NCBI GenBank assembly: GCA_002338885.1
Contig: DDJI01000031.1
Location: 1,064-13,782 of the forward strand
Length of the DNA stretch: 12,719 nt
Reading direction: 5' to 3'
DNA from: Ruminococcus sp. UBA1828
GTDB taxonomy: Bacteria; Bacillota; Clostridia; Oscillospirales; Ruminococcaceae
The notes beneath the pieces are model-generated. The model saw nothing but the letters and a program-made list of their open reading frames with translations. It had not been told where the DNA came from and ran no database searches. Positions 1 through 6,207 of the stretch are shown here, piece by piece. The position numbers and the translations under genes were made by a program. The number at the start of each line of letters is the position of its first letter. The stretch's first letter is position 1.

Positions 1-99
1 GCCGATGTTGCATCCGCAGCCCATTCCTGAACCGCAGGAAAGAAGGATAATGAGAATGATTATCCACCAGTAGTTTCCGCCGAAGCATGAGTTATTCAT
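1..99 (-). CDS. Small hydrophobic Cys/Gly-rich protein, C-terminus outside window
   Basis: An ATG at 99 reading leftwards opens 33 codons without a stop before the window edge. A strong ribosome site, AAAGGAG on the minus strand (about 107-113), lies at a good distance. The peptide starts MNNSCFGGNYWW, runs through an Ile/Leu stretch (about residues 13-20) that could span a membrane, and ends in a Cys/Gly-rich tail (SCGSGMGCGCNIG). Very short proteins with an Asn/Gly/Cys head, a WWIIII-type core and a Cys/Gly tail are common in Clostridia and resemble the YjcZ-type sporulation peptides in composition; I give that only as a resemblance. It is divergent from clpC. The function is not known, and the number of residues missing beyond the edge is probably small. 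Confidence 0.6.
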   Translation of the reverse strand, partial: MNNSCFGGNYWWIIILIILLSCGSGMGCGCNIG

Positions 100-292
100 A
101 TAAACGGTCTCCTTTAATGTGTAGTACAAAAACAGGCGCCGCCGCTACTTGCTCTGCGCTTTTGCCGGCAAGCCGCTCCTGCTTTATAGTACAGTTTATG
201 AAGTCCTGAAAAATGTGTTACAACGTGATTTTGTCTTAGCCAAGCAGCCCGTCGGCATAGAATAATAGCGCGGAGAAAAAGCGCCCCATGAT

Positions 293-315
293 GCATGCGG
301 CGCATGCTGCGCAGC
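293..315. repeat. Overlapping palindromes
   Basis: GCATGC at 293-298 is repeated in inverted orientation at 302-307 around a GGC loop. It overlaps a perfect 10-bp palindrome, GCTGCGCAGC, at 306-315. Alternative hairpins could form on either strand. On the minus strand the structure is followed about 12 bases later by GGGGCGC and a T run (276-280 region), vaguely terminator-like, but no minus-strand gene is seen upstream that would need one. Confidence 0.4.
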
Positions 316-385
316 ACATACTTAGCTGCGCTTGAATAGCTTTATAAATATCTGTCAACTATGAAATATATGCGACGCACCCGAT

Positions 386-419
386 TGCAATCATGCAAAC
401 CTCGAGTGCAAAAGTGCAA
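386..419 (+). repeat. Four TGCAA direct repeats before clpC
   Basis: TGCAA occurs at 386-390, 394-398, 407-411 and 415-419. The start-to-start spacing is 8, 13 and 8 bases, so the words form two pairs with the same internal spacing. They sit immediately upstream of the clpC ribosome site, where a repressor or an RNA-binding protein could act. The word is short, so chance is possible; the regular spacing is what makes it worth listing. Confidence 0.35.
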
Positions 420-438
420 AACGAAAGGCGGGTAATTT

Positions 439-2817
439 ATGCTTGAATTTGACAGAACATACGGAAACGAAAACTTTACCTCCAATGCTCTTGACGCAAT
501 AGCAGCTGCCATATCAATAGCGTCGGAGCTTGGGCACACATATGTGGGCACTGAGCACCTGCTGCTCGGCATGATGTCCGAGGACAACTGCGCGGCAAGC
601 GCAATACTCTTGAGATTCGGCGTGAGCTATACCGCGGTCTACACCAAAGTATGCGAGATGATAGGCAAAGGAGAAAAGACCGAGCTTGGCAGCGCAATGT
701 TTACTCCTGCGGTTAAAAGATGCATACGCCTTGCCAAAAAGACTGCGTGCGACATTTCAAAGACAAAGGCCGGCACAGAGCACATACTTTACGCCATAAT
801 CAATCAGCAGAACTCCACCGCTCGAGGAATACTTTACGACTTAAACTGCAACATATCAAAGCTTAACTCAAGCTGCACCGAGGCTGTGGAAAAAAGCGCT
901 GCGGCAGGTGAGTGCGAGAAACCCGCTAAGCCCGTAAGCCTTGAAAGGTACGGGTTTGACATGGTTAAAAAAGCACGTGAGGACGGTTTTGACCCCTGCG
1001 TCGGAAGAGAGGGTGAGATTGAACGGCTCATAGGCATACTCTTGCGCAGGCAGAAAAATAATCCCTGCCTTGTCGGAGAGGCGGGAGTGGGAAAGACGGC
1101 TATTGTTGAGACGCTTGCCTCGAGGATTGCAAAAAACGATCTGCCGTCGCCGCTCCAAAACGTGCGGCTGTATTCATTGAGCCTGACGCAGCTGCTTGCC
1201 GGCGCAAAGTATCGCGGAGATTTTGAGGAGAGGATCAAGACCTGCATAGATGAGGCGTGCGCGTCGAAGGATATAATTTTGTTTATCGACGAAATACACA
1301 TGATCATCGGAGCGGGTGCGGCAGAGGGCGCGATAGATGCGGCAAACATATTAAAGCCTATGCTTGCAAGGGGAGAGCTGAGAGTCATAGGAGCAACGAC
1401 ATTTGACGAGTACAAAAAGACAATCGAAAGGGATAAAGCCCTCGAGCGAAGGTTTTGCGTCATAAAAGTGGAGGAGCCGGACGAGGAAACCGCCATAGAA
1501 ATGCTCAGCCGCTTGAAAGCAAGATATGAGCAGCATCACAAAGTGACGATAGACGACGGCGCTGTCGGCGCTGCCGTCAGACTTTCAAAACGCATGATTA
1601 CCGACAGATATCTGCCCGATAAGGCGATAGACATACTCGACGAGGCATGCTCCCGCGTCAAGCTCAAAAGCTACGAAGCCCTTTCAAAAAGGCCTCAGCT
1701 TTCCGATTCCTTTAACAGCTATGTGAGCGGAAAGATATCAAAGGAAAGCTATTTTTGCGAGCTTTCAAGGTATGCATTCGAGGAAGCAAGCACCCCGACG
1801 GTTTGCGCACAGGATGTTTTTGAAGTGGTGTCGGCACAGTCGAGCGTTCCGGTATCAGGCGGCAGAGAGTGCGATGTCGAAAAGATAAAAAAGGAACTTG
1901 AGCGGCGGATTGTAGGCCAGCCGGAGGCGATTTCGGCTTTGGTGTCGGCTTTGAAACGCTCCGGTTCGGGACTTAAAGATCCGGATAAGCCGATAGCGTC
2001 GCTTATCTTTTCCGGATCGTCGGGTGTCGGAAAGACCTCCGCCGCAAAAGCTTTGGCTGCGGCTATGTTTTCAAGCGAGGATGCCCTCATACGCTTTGAC
2101 ATGTCGGAGTTTTCAGAGAAGCACTCCGTTTCAAGGCTCATAGGCTCTCCTCCGGGATACGTCGGGTTTGACGAGGGCGGAGAGCTTACCGAAAGAGTGA
2201 GAAGAAAGCCGTACTCGGTGGTGCTCTTTGACGAGCTTGAAAAGGCGCATAAAGACGTGACGGATTTGCTCTTGCAGGTGCTTGACAACGGCTTTTTGAC
2301 CGACTCCTCCGGAAGAAAGGTGTCGTTTAAAAATACAGTCATAATCCTCACTACAAACGTGCTCACAAGCGCAAATTCCGCCTGCGGATTTTTGGCGTCT
2401 GAAGGCGCGGACATATCCCGTGACACGCTTTCAAAGACGTTTTCATATGAGCTGATGAACAGAATAGACGCCGTATGCCCGTTTTCAAAGCTGAGACGCG
2501 AATCCTGCGAAAAGATCGCGCGCCGCCGGCTCGACATGCTTGCACAAAGGGCTTTGGGTGCAGGCGGTGCAGGCGTTAAGATTTTCTTTTCCGATGATGT
2601 GGCGGCAAACATAGTTGAGCGCTCACACGTCGAAAACTACGGCGCAAGGGATATATTCCGCGTCATATCCGCTGAAATAGAAAATCCTCTTGCCGACATC
2701 ATACTTTCCCGAAAAAATTCGGGCGATAATGAGGACAGGAGGATATATTGTGACGTGCTCGGCGGAAAGATACTCTTTAAAGGCACCGACAGCACAGTTC
2801 TTTCAAACGCGGTGTAA
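439..2817 (+). CDS. clpC: ClpC-like AAA+ protein unfoldase (divergent)
   Basis: A 792-residue two-ring AAA+ ATPase that would unfold proteins for degradation by ClpP. Domains: two Clp-N repeats (about 8-45 and 87-124, each with a GTEH motif); first ATPase domain with Walker A GEAGVGKT (213-220), pore loop AKYRGDFEE (Y258), Walker B FIDEIH (D284, E285) and ALERRF arginine finger (R337, R338); a middle region; second ATPase domain with Walker A GSSGVGKT (526-533), pore loop GYVG (573-576), Walker B LFDE (D598, E599) and sensor-2 GAR (735-737). The tripeptide CGF at 649-651 sits where ClpC carries its VGF ClpP-docking loop, which ClpB lacks. The middle region is roughly 20 residues shorter than in Bacillus ClpC and I see no clear UVR motif; the usual WTG(I/V)PV reads SSVPV (468-472) and FxPExxNR reads FSYELMNR (668-675). 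Start: ATG with AAAGGCGG seven bases upstream. It is either the main ClpC or a divergent paralogue. Confidence 0.9.
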   Translation: MLEFDRTYGNENFTSNALDAIAAAISIASELGHTYVGTEHLLLGMMSEDNCAASAILLRFGVSYTAVYTKVCEMIGKGEKTELGSAMFTPAVKRCIRLAKKTACDISKTKAGTEHILYAIINQQNSTARGILYDLNCNISKLNSSCTEAVEKSAAAGECEKPAKPVSLERYGFDMVKKAREDGFDPCVGREGEIERLIGILLRRQKNNPCLVGEAGVGKTAIVETLASRIAKNDLPSPLQNVRLYSLSLTQLLAGAKYRGDFEERIKTCIDEACASKDIILFIDEIHMIIGAGAAEGAIDAANILKPMLARGELRVIGATTFDEYKKTIERDKALERRFCVIKVEEPDEETAIEMLSRLKARYEQHHKVTIDDGAVGAAVRLSKRMITDRYLPDKAIDILDEACSRVKLKSYEALSKRPQLSDSFNSYVSGKISKESYFCELSRYAFEEASTPTVCAQDVFEVVSAQSSVPVSGGRECDVEKIKKELERRIVGQPEAISALVSALKRSGSGLKDPDKPIASLIFSGSSGVGKTSAAKALAAAMFSSEDALIRFDMSEFSEKHSVSRLIGSPPGYVGFDEGGELTERVRRKPYSVVLFDELEKAHKDVTDLLLQVLDNGFLTDSSGRKVSFKNTVIILTTNVLTSANSACGFLASEGADISRDTLSKTFSYELMNRIDAVCPFSKLRRESCEKIARRRLDMLAQRALGAGGAGVKIFFSDDVAANIVERSHVENYGARDIFRVISAEIENPLADIILSRKNSGDNEDRRIYCDVLGGKILFKGTDSTVLSNAV

Positions 2818-2826
2818 AATATTTTA
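2815..2826. repeat. Palindrome holding both convergent stop codons
   Basis: TAAAATATTTTA is a perfect 12-bp palindrome. Its first three bases are the clpC stop and its last three, read on the other strand, are the radA stop; only six bases separate the genes. There is no GC-rich stem here, so ordinary rho-independent termination is not evident for either gene at this junction. Confidence 0.7.
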
Positions 2827-4191
2827 TATGAGGTCAAACGCCTGGCGCAGGTTTGACACTCCGACTATCTCGATTTCGTCGTGAGGGCGAAGGTTTTTAA
2901 GCGAATGGCGGGGCACAATGCACCTCTTGAATCCAAGGCGCTCCGCTTCAAGTATCCGCTGTTCAAGGCCGGATGTGCTCCGTATTTCGCCGCCGAGACC
3001 AACCTCGCCGAACGCTATAGTGTCGTCGTCTATCGGCTTATCCTTTAGGGATGAATAAAGCGCCATTGCTACCGGAAGATCCGCCGCGGTTTCATATATT
3101 TTCAAACCTCCGACCACGTTGACGTATACGTCAAGGCCGCCGAAGTAATATCCAAGCCTTTTTTCAAGCACCGCAAGCAGCAAAAACACTCTGTTGTAGT
3201 CAAAACCCGCGGCTACTCTTCTCGGCGACTGCATTCCGCTCTTTGTGACAAGCGCCTGTATTTCCGCAAGTATTGGCCTTGAGCCTTCCATTGTGCATGC
3301 CACACAGCAGCCGGAAACTCCTTTCGGTCTGCCGGAAAGCAGCGCCTGAGACGGATTCGGCACTTCTTCAAGCCCGGAATCGCCCATCTCAAACACGCCT
3401 ATTTCGTTTGTAGAGCCAAACCTGTTTTTTGCCGCACGGAGTATTCTGTATGAAAGATTCTTCTCGCCCTCAAAGTAAAGCACAGCGTCTACTATGTGCT
3501 CCATTACCTTAGGGCCGGCGATTGCACCGTCCTTGTTGACGTGACCCACGATAAAGAAGGGAATTTCTTCGCTTTTTGCGGTGCGCATGAACAGCCCCGT
3601 GCATTCACGAACCTGAGTAATGCTTCCCGGAGTAGAGTTAATTTGGGGAATGGACATGGTTTGTATTGAATCTATGATAACTATGTCCGGCTTGTTTTTT
3701 GACACGGTCTCGCATATCGATTCAGCATCCGATTCCGCAAGAAAGTACAGGTTTTCCGAGCTCACGCCCAGCCTTTGCGCCCTCAGCTTTATCTGCCTTA
3801 CCGACTCTTCTCCCGAAACATACAGTATGTCTTTGTCCTGACCGAGATAGCGGCATATTTGAAGCAAAAGAGTGGACTTTCCTATGCCCGGCTCTCCGCC
3901 CAAAAGAACTATCGAGCCTTTGACAAGTCCGCCGCCAAGCACTCTGTCAAGCTCCGAAATACCGGTTTTATACCTGACTTCGTCTGACTCGCAGTCAGCG
4001 TCGGCAAGCGAGACAATTTTGTCCGCAAGGTCGGTGCCGCGGGTCTTTTTTGTGCTTTGGGTTCTCGCCGCAGGTTGTACGCTCACCTCTTCAAGAGTGT
4101 TCCACGCGCCGCAGCTCGGGCATCTTCCGTTCCATTTAGGTGTTTCCTGACCGCATTCGCGGCAAACGTATACGCTTGTGGGTTTCGGCAT
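2824..4191 (-). CDS. radA: DNA repair protein RadA (Sms)
   Basis: A 455-residue cytoplasmic RecA-like ATPase, the usual RadA length. RadA helps process recombination intermediates by driving branch migration. Seen in order: a four-cysteine zinc finger (C10-x2-C13 and C24-x2-C27, with WNGRCPSCGAWN); a RecA-type core with Walker A GEPGIGKST (99-107), Walker B VIIDS (D174) and the RadA signature KNRFG (255-259); and a C-terminal Lon-like domain (about 285-455) without a protease role. The start ATG is preceded by GAAAGGA at a good distance. It is the last gene of a minus-strand group, 29 bases after cwlD. In Bacillus radA follows clpC in the ctsR-mcsA-mcsB-clpC operon; here it faces clpC tail to tail instead. 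Confidence 0.97.
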   Translation of the reverse strand: MPKPTSVYVCRECGQETPKWNGRCPSCGAWNTLEEVSVQPAARTQSTKKTRGTDLADKIVSLADADCESDEVRYKTGISELDRVLGGGLVKGSIVLLGGEPGIGKSTLLLQICRYLGQDKDILYVSGEESVRQIKLRAQRLGVSSENLYFLAESDAESICETVSKNKPDIVIIDSIQTMSIPQINSTPGSITQVRECTGLFMRTAKSEEIPFFIVGHVNKDGAIAGPKVMEHIVDAVLYFEGEKNLSYRILRAAKNRFGSTNEIGVFEMGDSGLEEVPNPSQALLSGRPKGVSGCCVACTMEGSRPILAEIQALVTKSGMQSPRRVAAGFDYNRVFLLLAVLEKRLGYYFGGLDVYVNVVGGLKIYETAADLPVAMALYSSLKDKPIDDDTIAFGEVGLGGEIRSTSGLEQRILEAERLGFKRCIVPRHSLKNLRPHDEIEIVGVSNLRQAFDLI

Positions 4192-4220
4192 TTTATTCGT
4201 CCTTTCATTTTACATACGGT

Positions 4221-4952
4221 TTATATCTGTCCCTGTGAGAACACGTAGTCGCATATTCCTGCAAATATCGAAAACGCCATACAGCTTTGATATTCGTCCG
4301 ATTCAAGCTTGTCGGCTTCCTCTTGGTTTGATAAGAATCCGCACTCAGCCATGACCGCAGGGCAGCTTGCGTAGTGCAAAAGGTATATTTCATCACCTAC
4401 CGGCTTTATCTCACGCGTGTTTTCAGGCTGCAAACGCGATGTTATGCTGCTTTGCAAAGACTGCGCAAGCTGTTCGCTTTCCGCGCTGCCTTCGGGGTAA
4501 AACATTTGTGCACCGTAGTATTTTGAGTCTGTGAACTGATTTTGGTGCACCGATACAAACAGCGCGTTGTCGTAGGAGTTAATTATCTTCAAGCGGTTTT
4601 CCATGTCTGATTTCTTCTGATTGCCCAAGCCCGTCACGCCGACATCGTGTATCGACTTGTCGGTGTCTCTGGTGACAACCGTCTCAAATCCAGCCGCATC
4701 GAGCATCCCGCGCAGCTTGAGCATTATGCTAAGGTTTATGTCCTTTTCTTCAACACCGTTTATGCTGACGCAGCCGCTGTCTATTCCGCCGTGGCCGGCG
4801 TCTAATATTATCGTCGGCAGACCGCTGTCAGCATCGGCCTCAATCGCCGGTATGGGCTCTTCGGCAGTGCTTATAAATCCGAAAACCAATAGATATGCGC
4901 ACAAAAGCACTATCAGCGTGCCCACGCGATTTGCCCACAGTTTTTTTAACAT
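4221..4952 (-). CDS. cwlD: N-acetylmuramoyl-L-alanine amidase, CwlD type
   Basis: A 243-residue Amidase_3 zinc amidase. CwlD removes peptide side chains from cortex muramic acid so that muramic delta-lactam, needed for spore germination, can form. An N-terminal membrane anchor or signal (about 9-27) precedes the catalytic domain. Visible residues: DAGHGGIDSG with zinc ligand H54, E69 in EEKDINL, H136 in SVHQNQ, and catalytic E203 in MAECGFLSN. Single-domain form and length (237 in Bacillus CwlD) support CwlD over the larger autolysins with cell-wall-binding repeats. I start at 4952 because GGAGG lies seven bases upstream there; an in-frame ATG at 5015 would add 21 polar residues before the signal and has no such site. 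It lies between an unknown membrane protein gene and radA, all minus strand. Another role for this amidase cannot be excluded. Confidence 0.85.
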   Translation of the reverse strand: MLKKLWANRVGTLIVLLCAYLLVFGFISTAEEPIPAIEADADSGLPTIILDAGHGGIDSGCVSINGVEEKDINLSIMLKLRGMLDAAGFETVVTRDTDKSIHDVGVTGLGNQKKSDMENRLKIINSYDNALFVSVHQNQFTDSKYYGAQMFYPEGSAESEQLAQSLQSSITSRLQPENTREIKPVGDEIYLLHYASCPAVMAECGFLSNQEEADKLESDEYQSCMAFSIFAGICDYVFSQGQI

Positions 4953-4983
4953 AAGAAAACCTCCAAAGCATGTATTCAAACTT

Positions 4984-4995
4984 GTTTGTACAAAC
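4984..4995. promoter_or_regulatory. 12-bp palindrome upstream of cwlD
   Basis: GTTTGTACAAAC is a perfect palindrome in the 70-base gap between the membrane protein gene and cwlD, about 32 bases before the cwlD start. A CAAACTT word is repeated at 4977-4983 and 4991-4997. It could be a repressor site or an RNA hairpin. A weak minus-strand promoter (TTGCAA, 17 bases, TGTACA) would place its -10 inside the palindrome, but the -10 match is poor. Confidence 0.35.
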
Positions 4996-5022
4996 TTATG
5001 AGGTTGTCTTTGCAATTATGAT

Positions 5023-5616
5023 TTATTTGCCGTAAAGAATCTTGCTTTTTACGTCAACTCGCTTGTAAGCTATCGTATATGCCACATGGCAGGTTATCAA
5101 GAATATTATCGGCAGTATGGTAACGAGCATCATAGCCCCGATCGAAAGCTCGGTTGCGGGCACGTTTACAGACTGCACTATGCCGTCTACAACAACAGCC
5201 TCGTTAGGAGCAACGATGTATGTCAGCGGCATGAAGTAGAAAGTCAGAGTTTTGTAAAGCGGATAAAAATCATAAGCTATCACGCCGAACTTTGACAGGT
5301 ACAAAATGATGACGAAAATATAATTTATCACAGTGGGAACCAAGCCCATCAGCAGCCCGAATTTTGAGTTGTCGGCTCCGCTCCGCTCGTCGCTTATGCG
5401 CATGTTTTTTCCTAACTTGAGCATGGAATCGCCGTAAATGCAAACCGACGCTCCCACAGAGCATATTCCGAAAATAAAGCACATCACAATGCCGAACTTT
5501 TGATAGCACATCGGGAAGAACATGACTATTACAAATGACGAAAGCCAGCATAAAAGCAGCAGCAGCGCGGACTTTACAAAAAGCCAGGGCTTGTTTATGG
5601 TAAAAGTTTTTTTCAT
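5023..5616 (-). CDS. Multi-pass membrane protein of unknown function
   Basis: A 197-residue protein I do not recognise. It has four clear hydrophobic segments (about 13-34, 41-61, 87-107, 159-183) and a weaker fifth (112-135), a short charged loop at 65-85 (KLGKNMRISDERSGADNSK) that is probably cytoplasmic, and a basic C-terminus. No enzymatic motif is visible. The start has AAAGGA upstream; the 5' leader words match those of radA (AAAATGAAAGGACG, then ATAAA and ATG). It is the first gene of the minus-strand group with cwlD and radA, 70 bases before cwlD, with a good promoter at 5712-5684. Context hints at an envelope or sporulation role, but that is inference. Confidence 0.75.
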   Translation of the reverse strand: MKKTFTINKPWLFVKSALLLLLCWLSSFVIVMFFPMCYQKFGIVMCFIFGICSVGASVCIYGDSMLKLGKNMRISDERSGADNSKFGLLMGLVPTVINYIFVIILYLSKFGVIAYDFYPLYKTLTFYFMPLTYIVAPNEAVVVDGIVQSVNVPATELSIGAMMLVTILPIIFLITCHVAYTIAYKRVDVKSKILYGK

Positions 5617-5641
5617 TTTATCGTCCTTTCATTTTGCCATA

Positions 5642-5660
5642 GCCCGAAATTTTGTCGGGC
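5642..5660 (-). promoter_or_regulatory. Hairpin in leader of the membrane protein gene
   Basis: GCCCGA and TCGGGC form a perfect six-base-pair stem with a seven-base loop. The structure sits between the predicted transcription start (about 5677) and the ribosome site (about 5624-5631) of the minus-strand gene. It could affect mRNA stability or translation; nothing identifies a ligand. Confidence 0.4.
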
Positions 5661-5663
5661 AGC

Positions 5664-5691
5664 TTGACGTTAATATACAAACAATTATATT
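5664..5691 (+). promoter_or_regulatory. Candidate sigma-A promoter for the 72-residue protein gene
   Basis: TTGACG (5664-5669), 16 bases, TATATT (5686-5691); each box matches five of six consensus bases. Transcription would start near 5698 and give a leader of about 140 bases, holding a GCGGC/GCCGC hairpin (5789-5809) before the ribosome site. A weaker alternative is TTAAAA (5703-5708), 17 bases, TATAAC (5726-5731). Confidence 0.45.
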
Positions 5692-5712
5692 ACACTTCAC
5701 AATTAAAAACAA
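5684..5712 (-). promoter_or_regulatory. Sigma-A promoter for membrane protein-cwlD-radA group
   Basis: On the minus strand: TTGTTT (5712-5707), 17 bases, then a perfect TATAAT (5689-5684). The -10 is ideal and the -35 moderate. Its -10 overlaps the -10 of the opposed plus-strand promoter at 5686-5691. Confidence 0.5.
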
Positions 5713-5837
5713 TACGCTTTGCCGATATAACCGCGTCATTTTTTGCATGTCGGTGAATAGATTTGCGTCCGGTGCAAAAACTATTATCGCGGCAGCAAAA
5801 GCGCGCCGCAAAGTACATGTTTTCGGAGGTCTTTGAT

Positions 5838-6056
5838 ATGAAAAATACATTCAGCCCCGCCGGCTCCCGAGGTGCAAACAATGCGGATTCAAAAAAGGAC
5901 AACGTCAAGATATACCGCCCTAAGAACGCCGTCACACCGCAGAACATCACAAACGTAATAGTGGACAACTATACAGCGCCGGACGGCAGGGTGTATAACC
6001 GCTCGGAGGAGAACATCCTGCTCGCCAAAAAGGAGGTTGACGACAATAAAAAGTGA
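5838..6056 (+). CDS. Small charged protein of unknown function
   Basis: A 72-residue hydrophilic protein with no membrane segment or cysteine. It has a basic/polar N-terminus (MKNTFSPAGSRGANNADSKK), a middle of beta-prone character (NVKIYRPKNAVTPQNITNVI), then an acidic-basic tail ending in DDNKK. I do not recognise the family. The start is fixed by GGAGGT (5825-5830) seven bases upstream; the reading frame extends upstream to an ATG at 5763, but that has no ribosome site. It stands alone: the next gene has its own promoter at 6109. Small soluble proteins like this are frequent among sporulation genes of Clostridia, but nothing in the sequence proves such a role. Confidence 0.6.
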   Translation: MKNTFSPAGSRGANNADSKKDNVKIYRPKNAVTPQNITNVIVDNYTAPDGRVYNRSEENILLAKKEVDDNKK

Positions 6057-6108
6057 GAGCATCAACGCCAAACCGCAAAAAAGTTCGCTGCATGAAAAAC
6101 TGTGTTTC

Positions 6109-6137
6109 TTGCATTGAACCGCGCCGTGTAGTATAAT
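6109..6137 (+). promoter_or_regulatory. Sigma-A promoter of the recD2-comFC-mreB unit
   Basis: TTGCAT (6109-6114), 17 bases, perfect TATAAT (6132-6137). Transcription should begin near 6144, giving a leader of about 64 bases before the 139-residue protein gene. No terminator is seen within the following genes until 10611. Confidence 0.7.
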
Positions 6138-6164
6138 ATTTGAGAACACAGCTTCCCCTTTTGG

Positions 6165-6191
6165 AATAGAATGTTTTAGAATCATTCTGTT
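6165..6191 (+). promoter_or_regulatory. Leader hairpin just before the ribosome site
   Basis: AATAGAATG (6165-6173) can pair with CATTCTGTT (6183-6191), eight Watson-Crick pairs and one G-U, around a nine-base loop. A TTT run follows and then the AGGAGG ribosome site (6195-6200). It might be a leader stem or a weak attenuator, or a DNA operator; it is AT-rich, so a weak structure. Confidence 0.35.
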
Positions 6192-6207
6192 TTAAGGAGG
6201 AAAGCAT

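Larger units (their letters stand above)
100..438. other. Intergenic region between divergent genes
   Basis: No convincing gene lies in these 339 bases. The left end holds the leader of the small minus-strand gene. The middle has several GC-rich palindromes (162-171 and 293-315). The right end, from about 320, is more AT-rich and should contain the clpC promoter, followed by four TGCAA words at 386-419 and the clpC ribosome site. I could not pick a sigma-A promoter with both boxes and proper spacing for clpC: TTGAAT at 332-337 has no matching -10 at 16-18 bases. No CtsR-type operator (tandem GGTCAAA) is present. Confidence 0.6.

Noticed and set aside
276..315. Minus-strand terminator at the overlapping palindromes
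   Set aside because: The T run is 12 or more bases from the stem and no minus-strand gene lies upstream that needs a terminator.
114..317. Minus-strand open frame in the 100-438 gap
   Set aside because: No ribosome site, unnatural composition rich in Arg, His and Cys, and it runs into the leader of the small gene at 99; treated as chance.
332..362. Sigma-A or sigma-G promoter before clpC (TTGAAT/GAATA)
   Set aside because: No -10 box at suitable spacing; CAACTAT does not fit CATNNTA.
834..2612. Long minus-strand open frames inside clpC
   Set aside because: Shadow frames opposite a conserved AAA+ gene; Ser-rich low-quality translations with no ribosome sites.
4953..5015. Upstream start for cwlD at 5015
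   Set aside because: Adds 21 polar residues before the signal segment; GGAGG is placed for the start at 4952.
5754..5787. Sigma-G promoter (TGAATA) before the 72-residue protein
   Set aside because: The only -10-like DNA, CTATTA, is about 21 bases away and does not match CATNNTA.
5763..5837. Upstream start for the 72-residue protein
   Set aside because: No ribosome site at 5763, while GGAGGT is well placed for 5838.
6165..6191. LexA (SOS) box before the recD2 unit
   Set aside because: The inverted repeat AGAATG/CATTCT does not match the Gram-positive LexA pattern GAAC-N4-GTTC.
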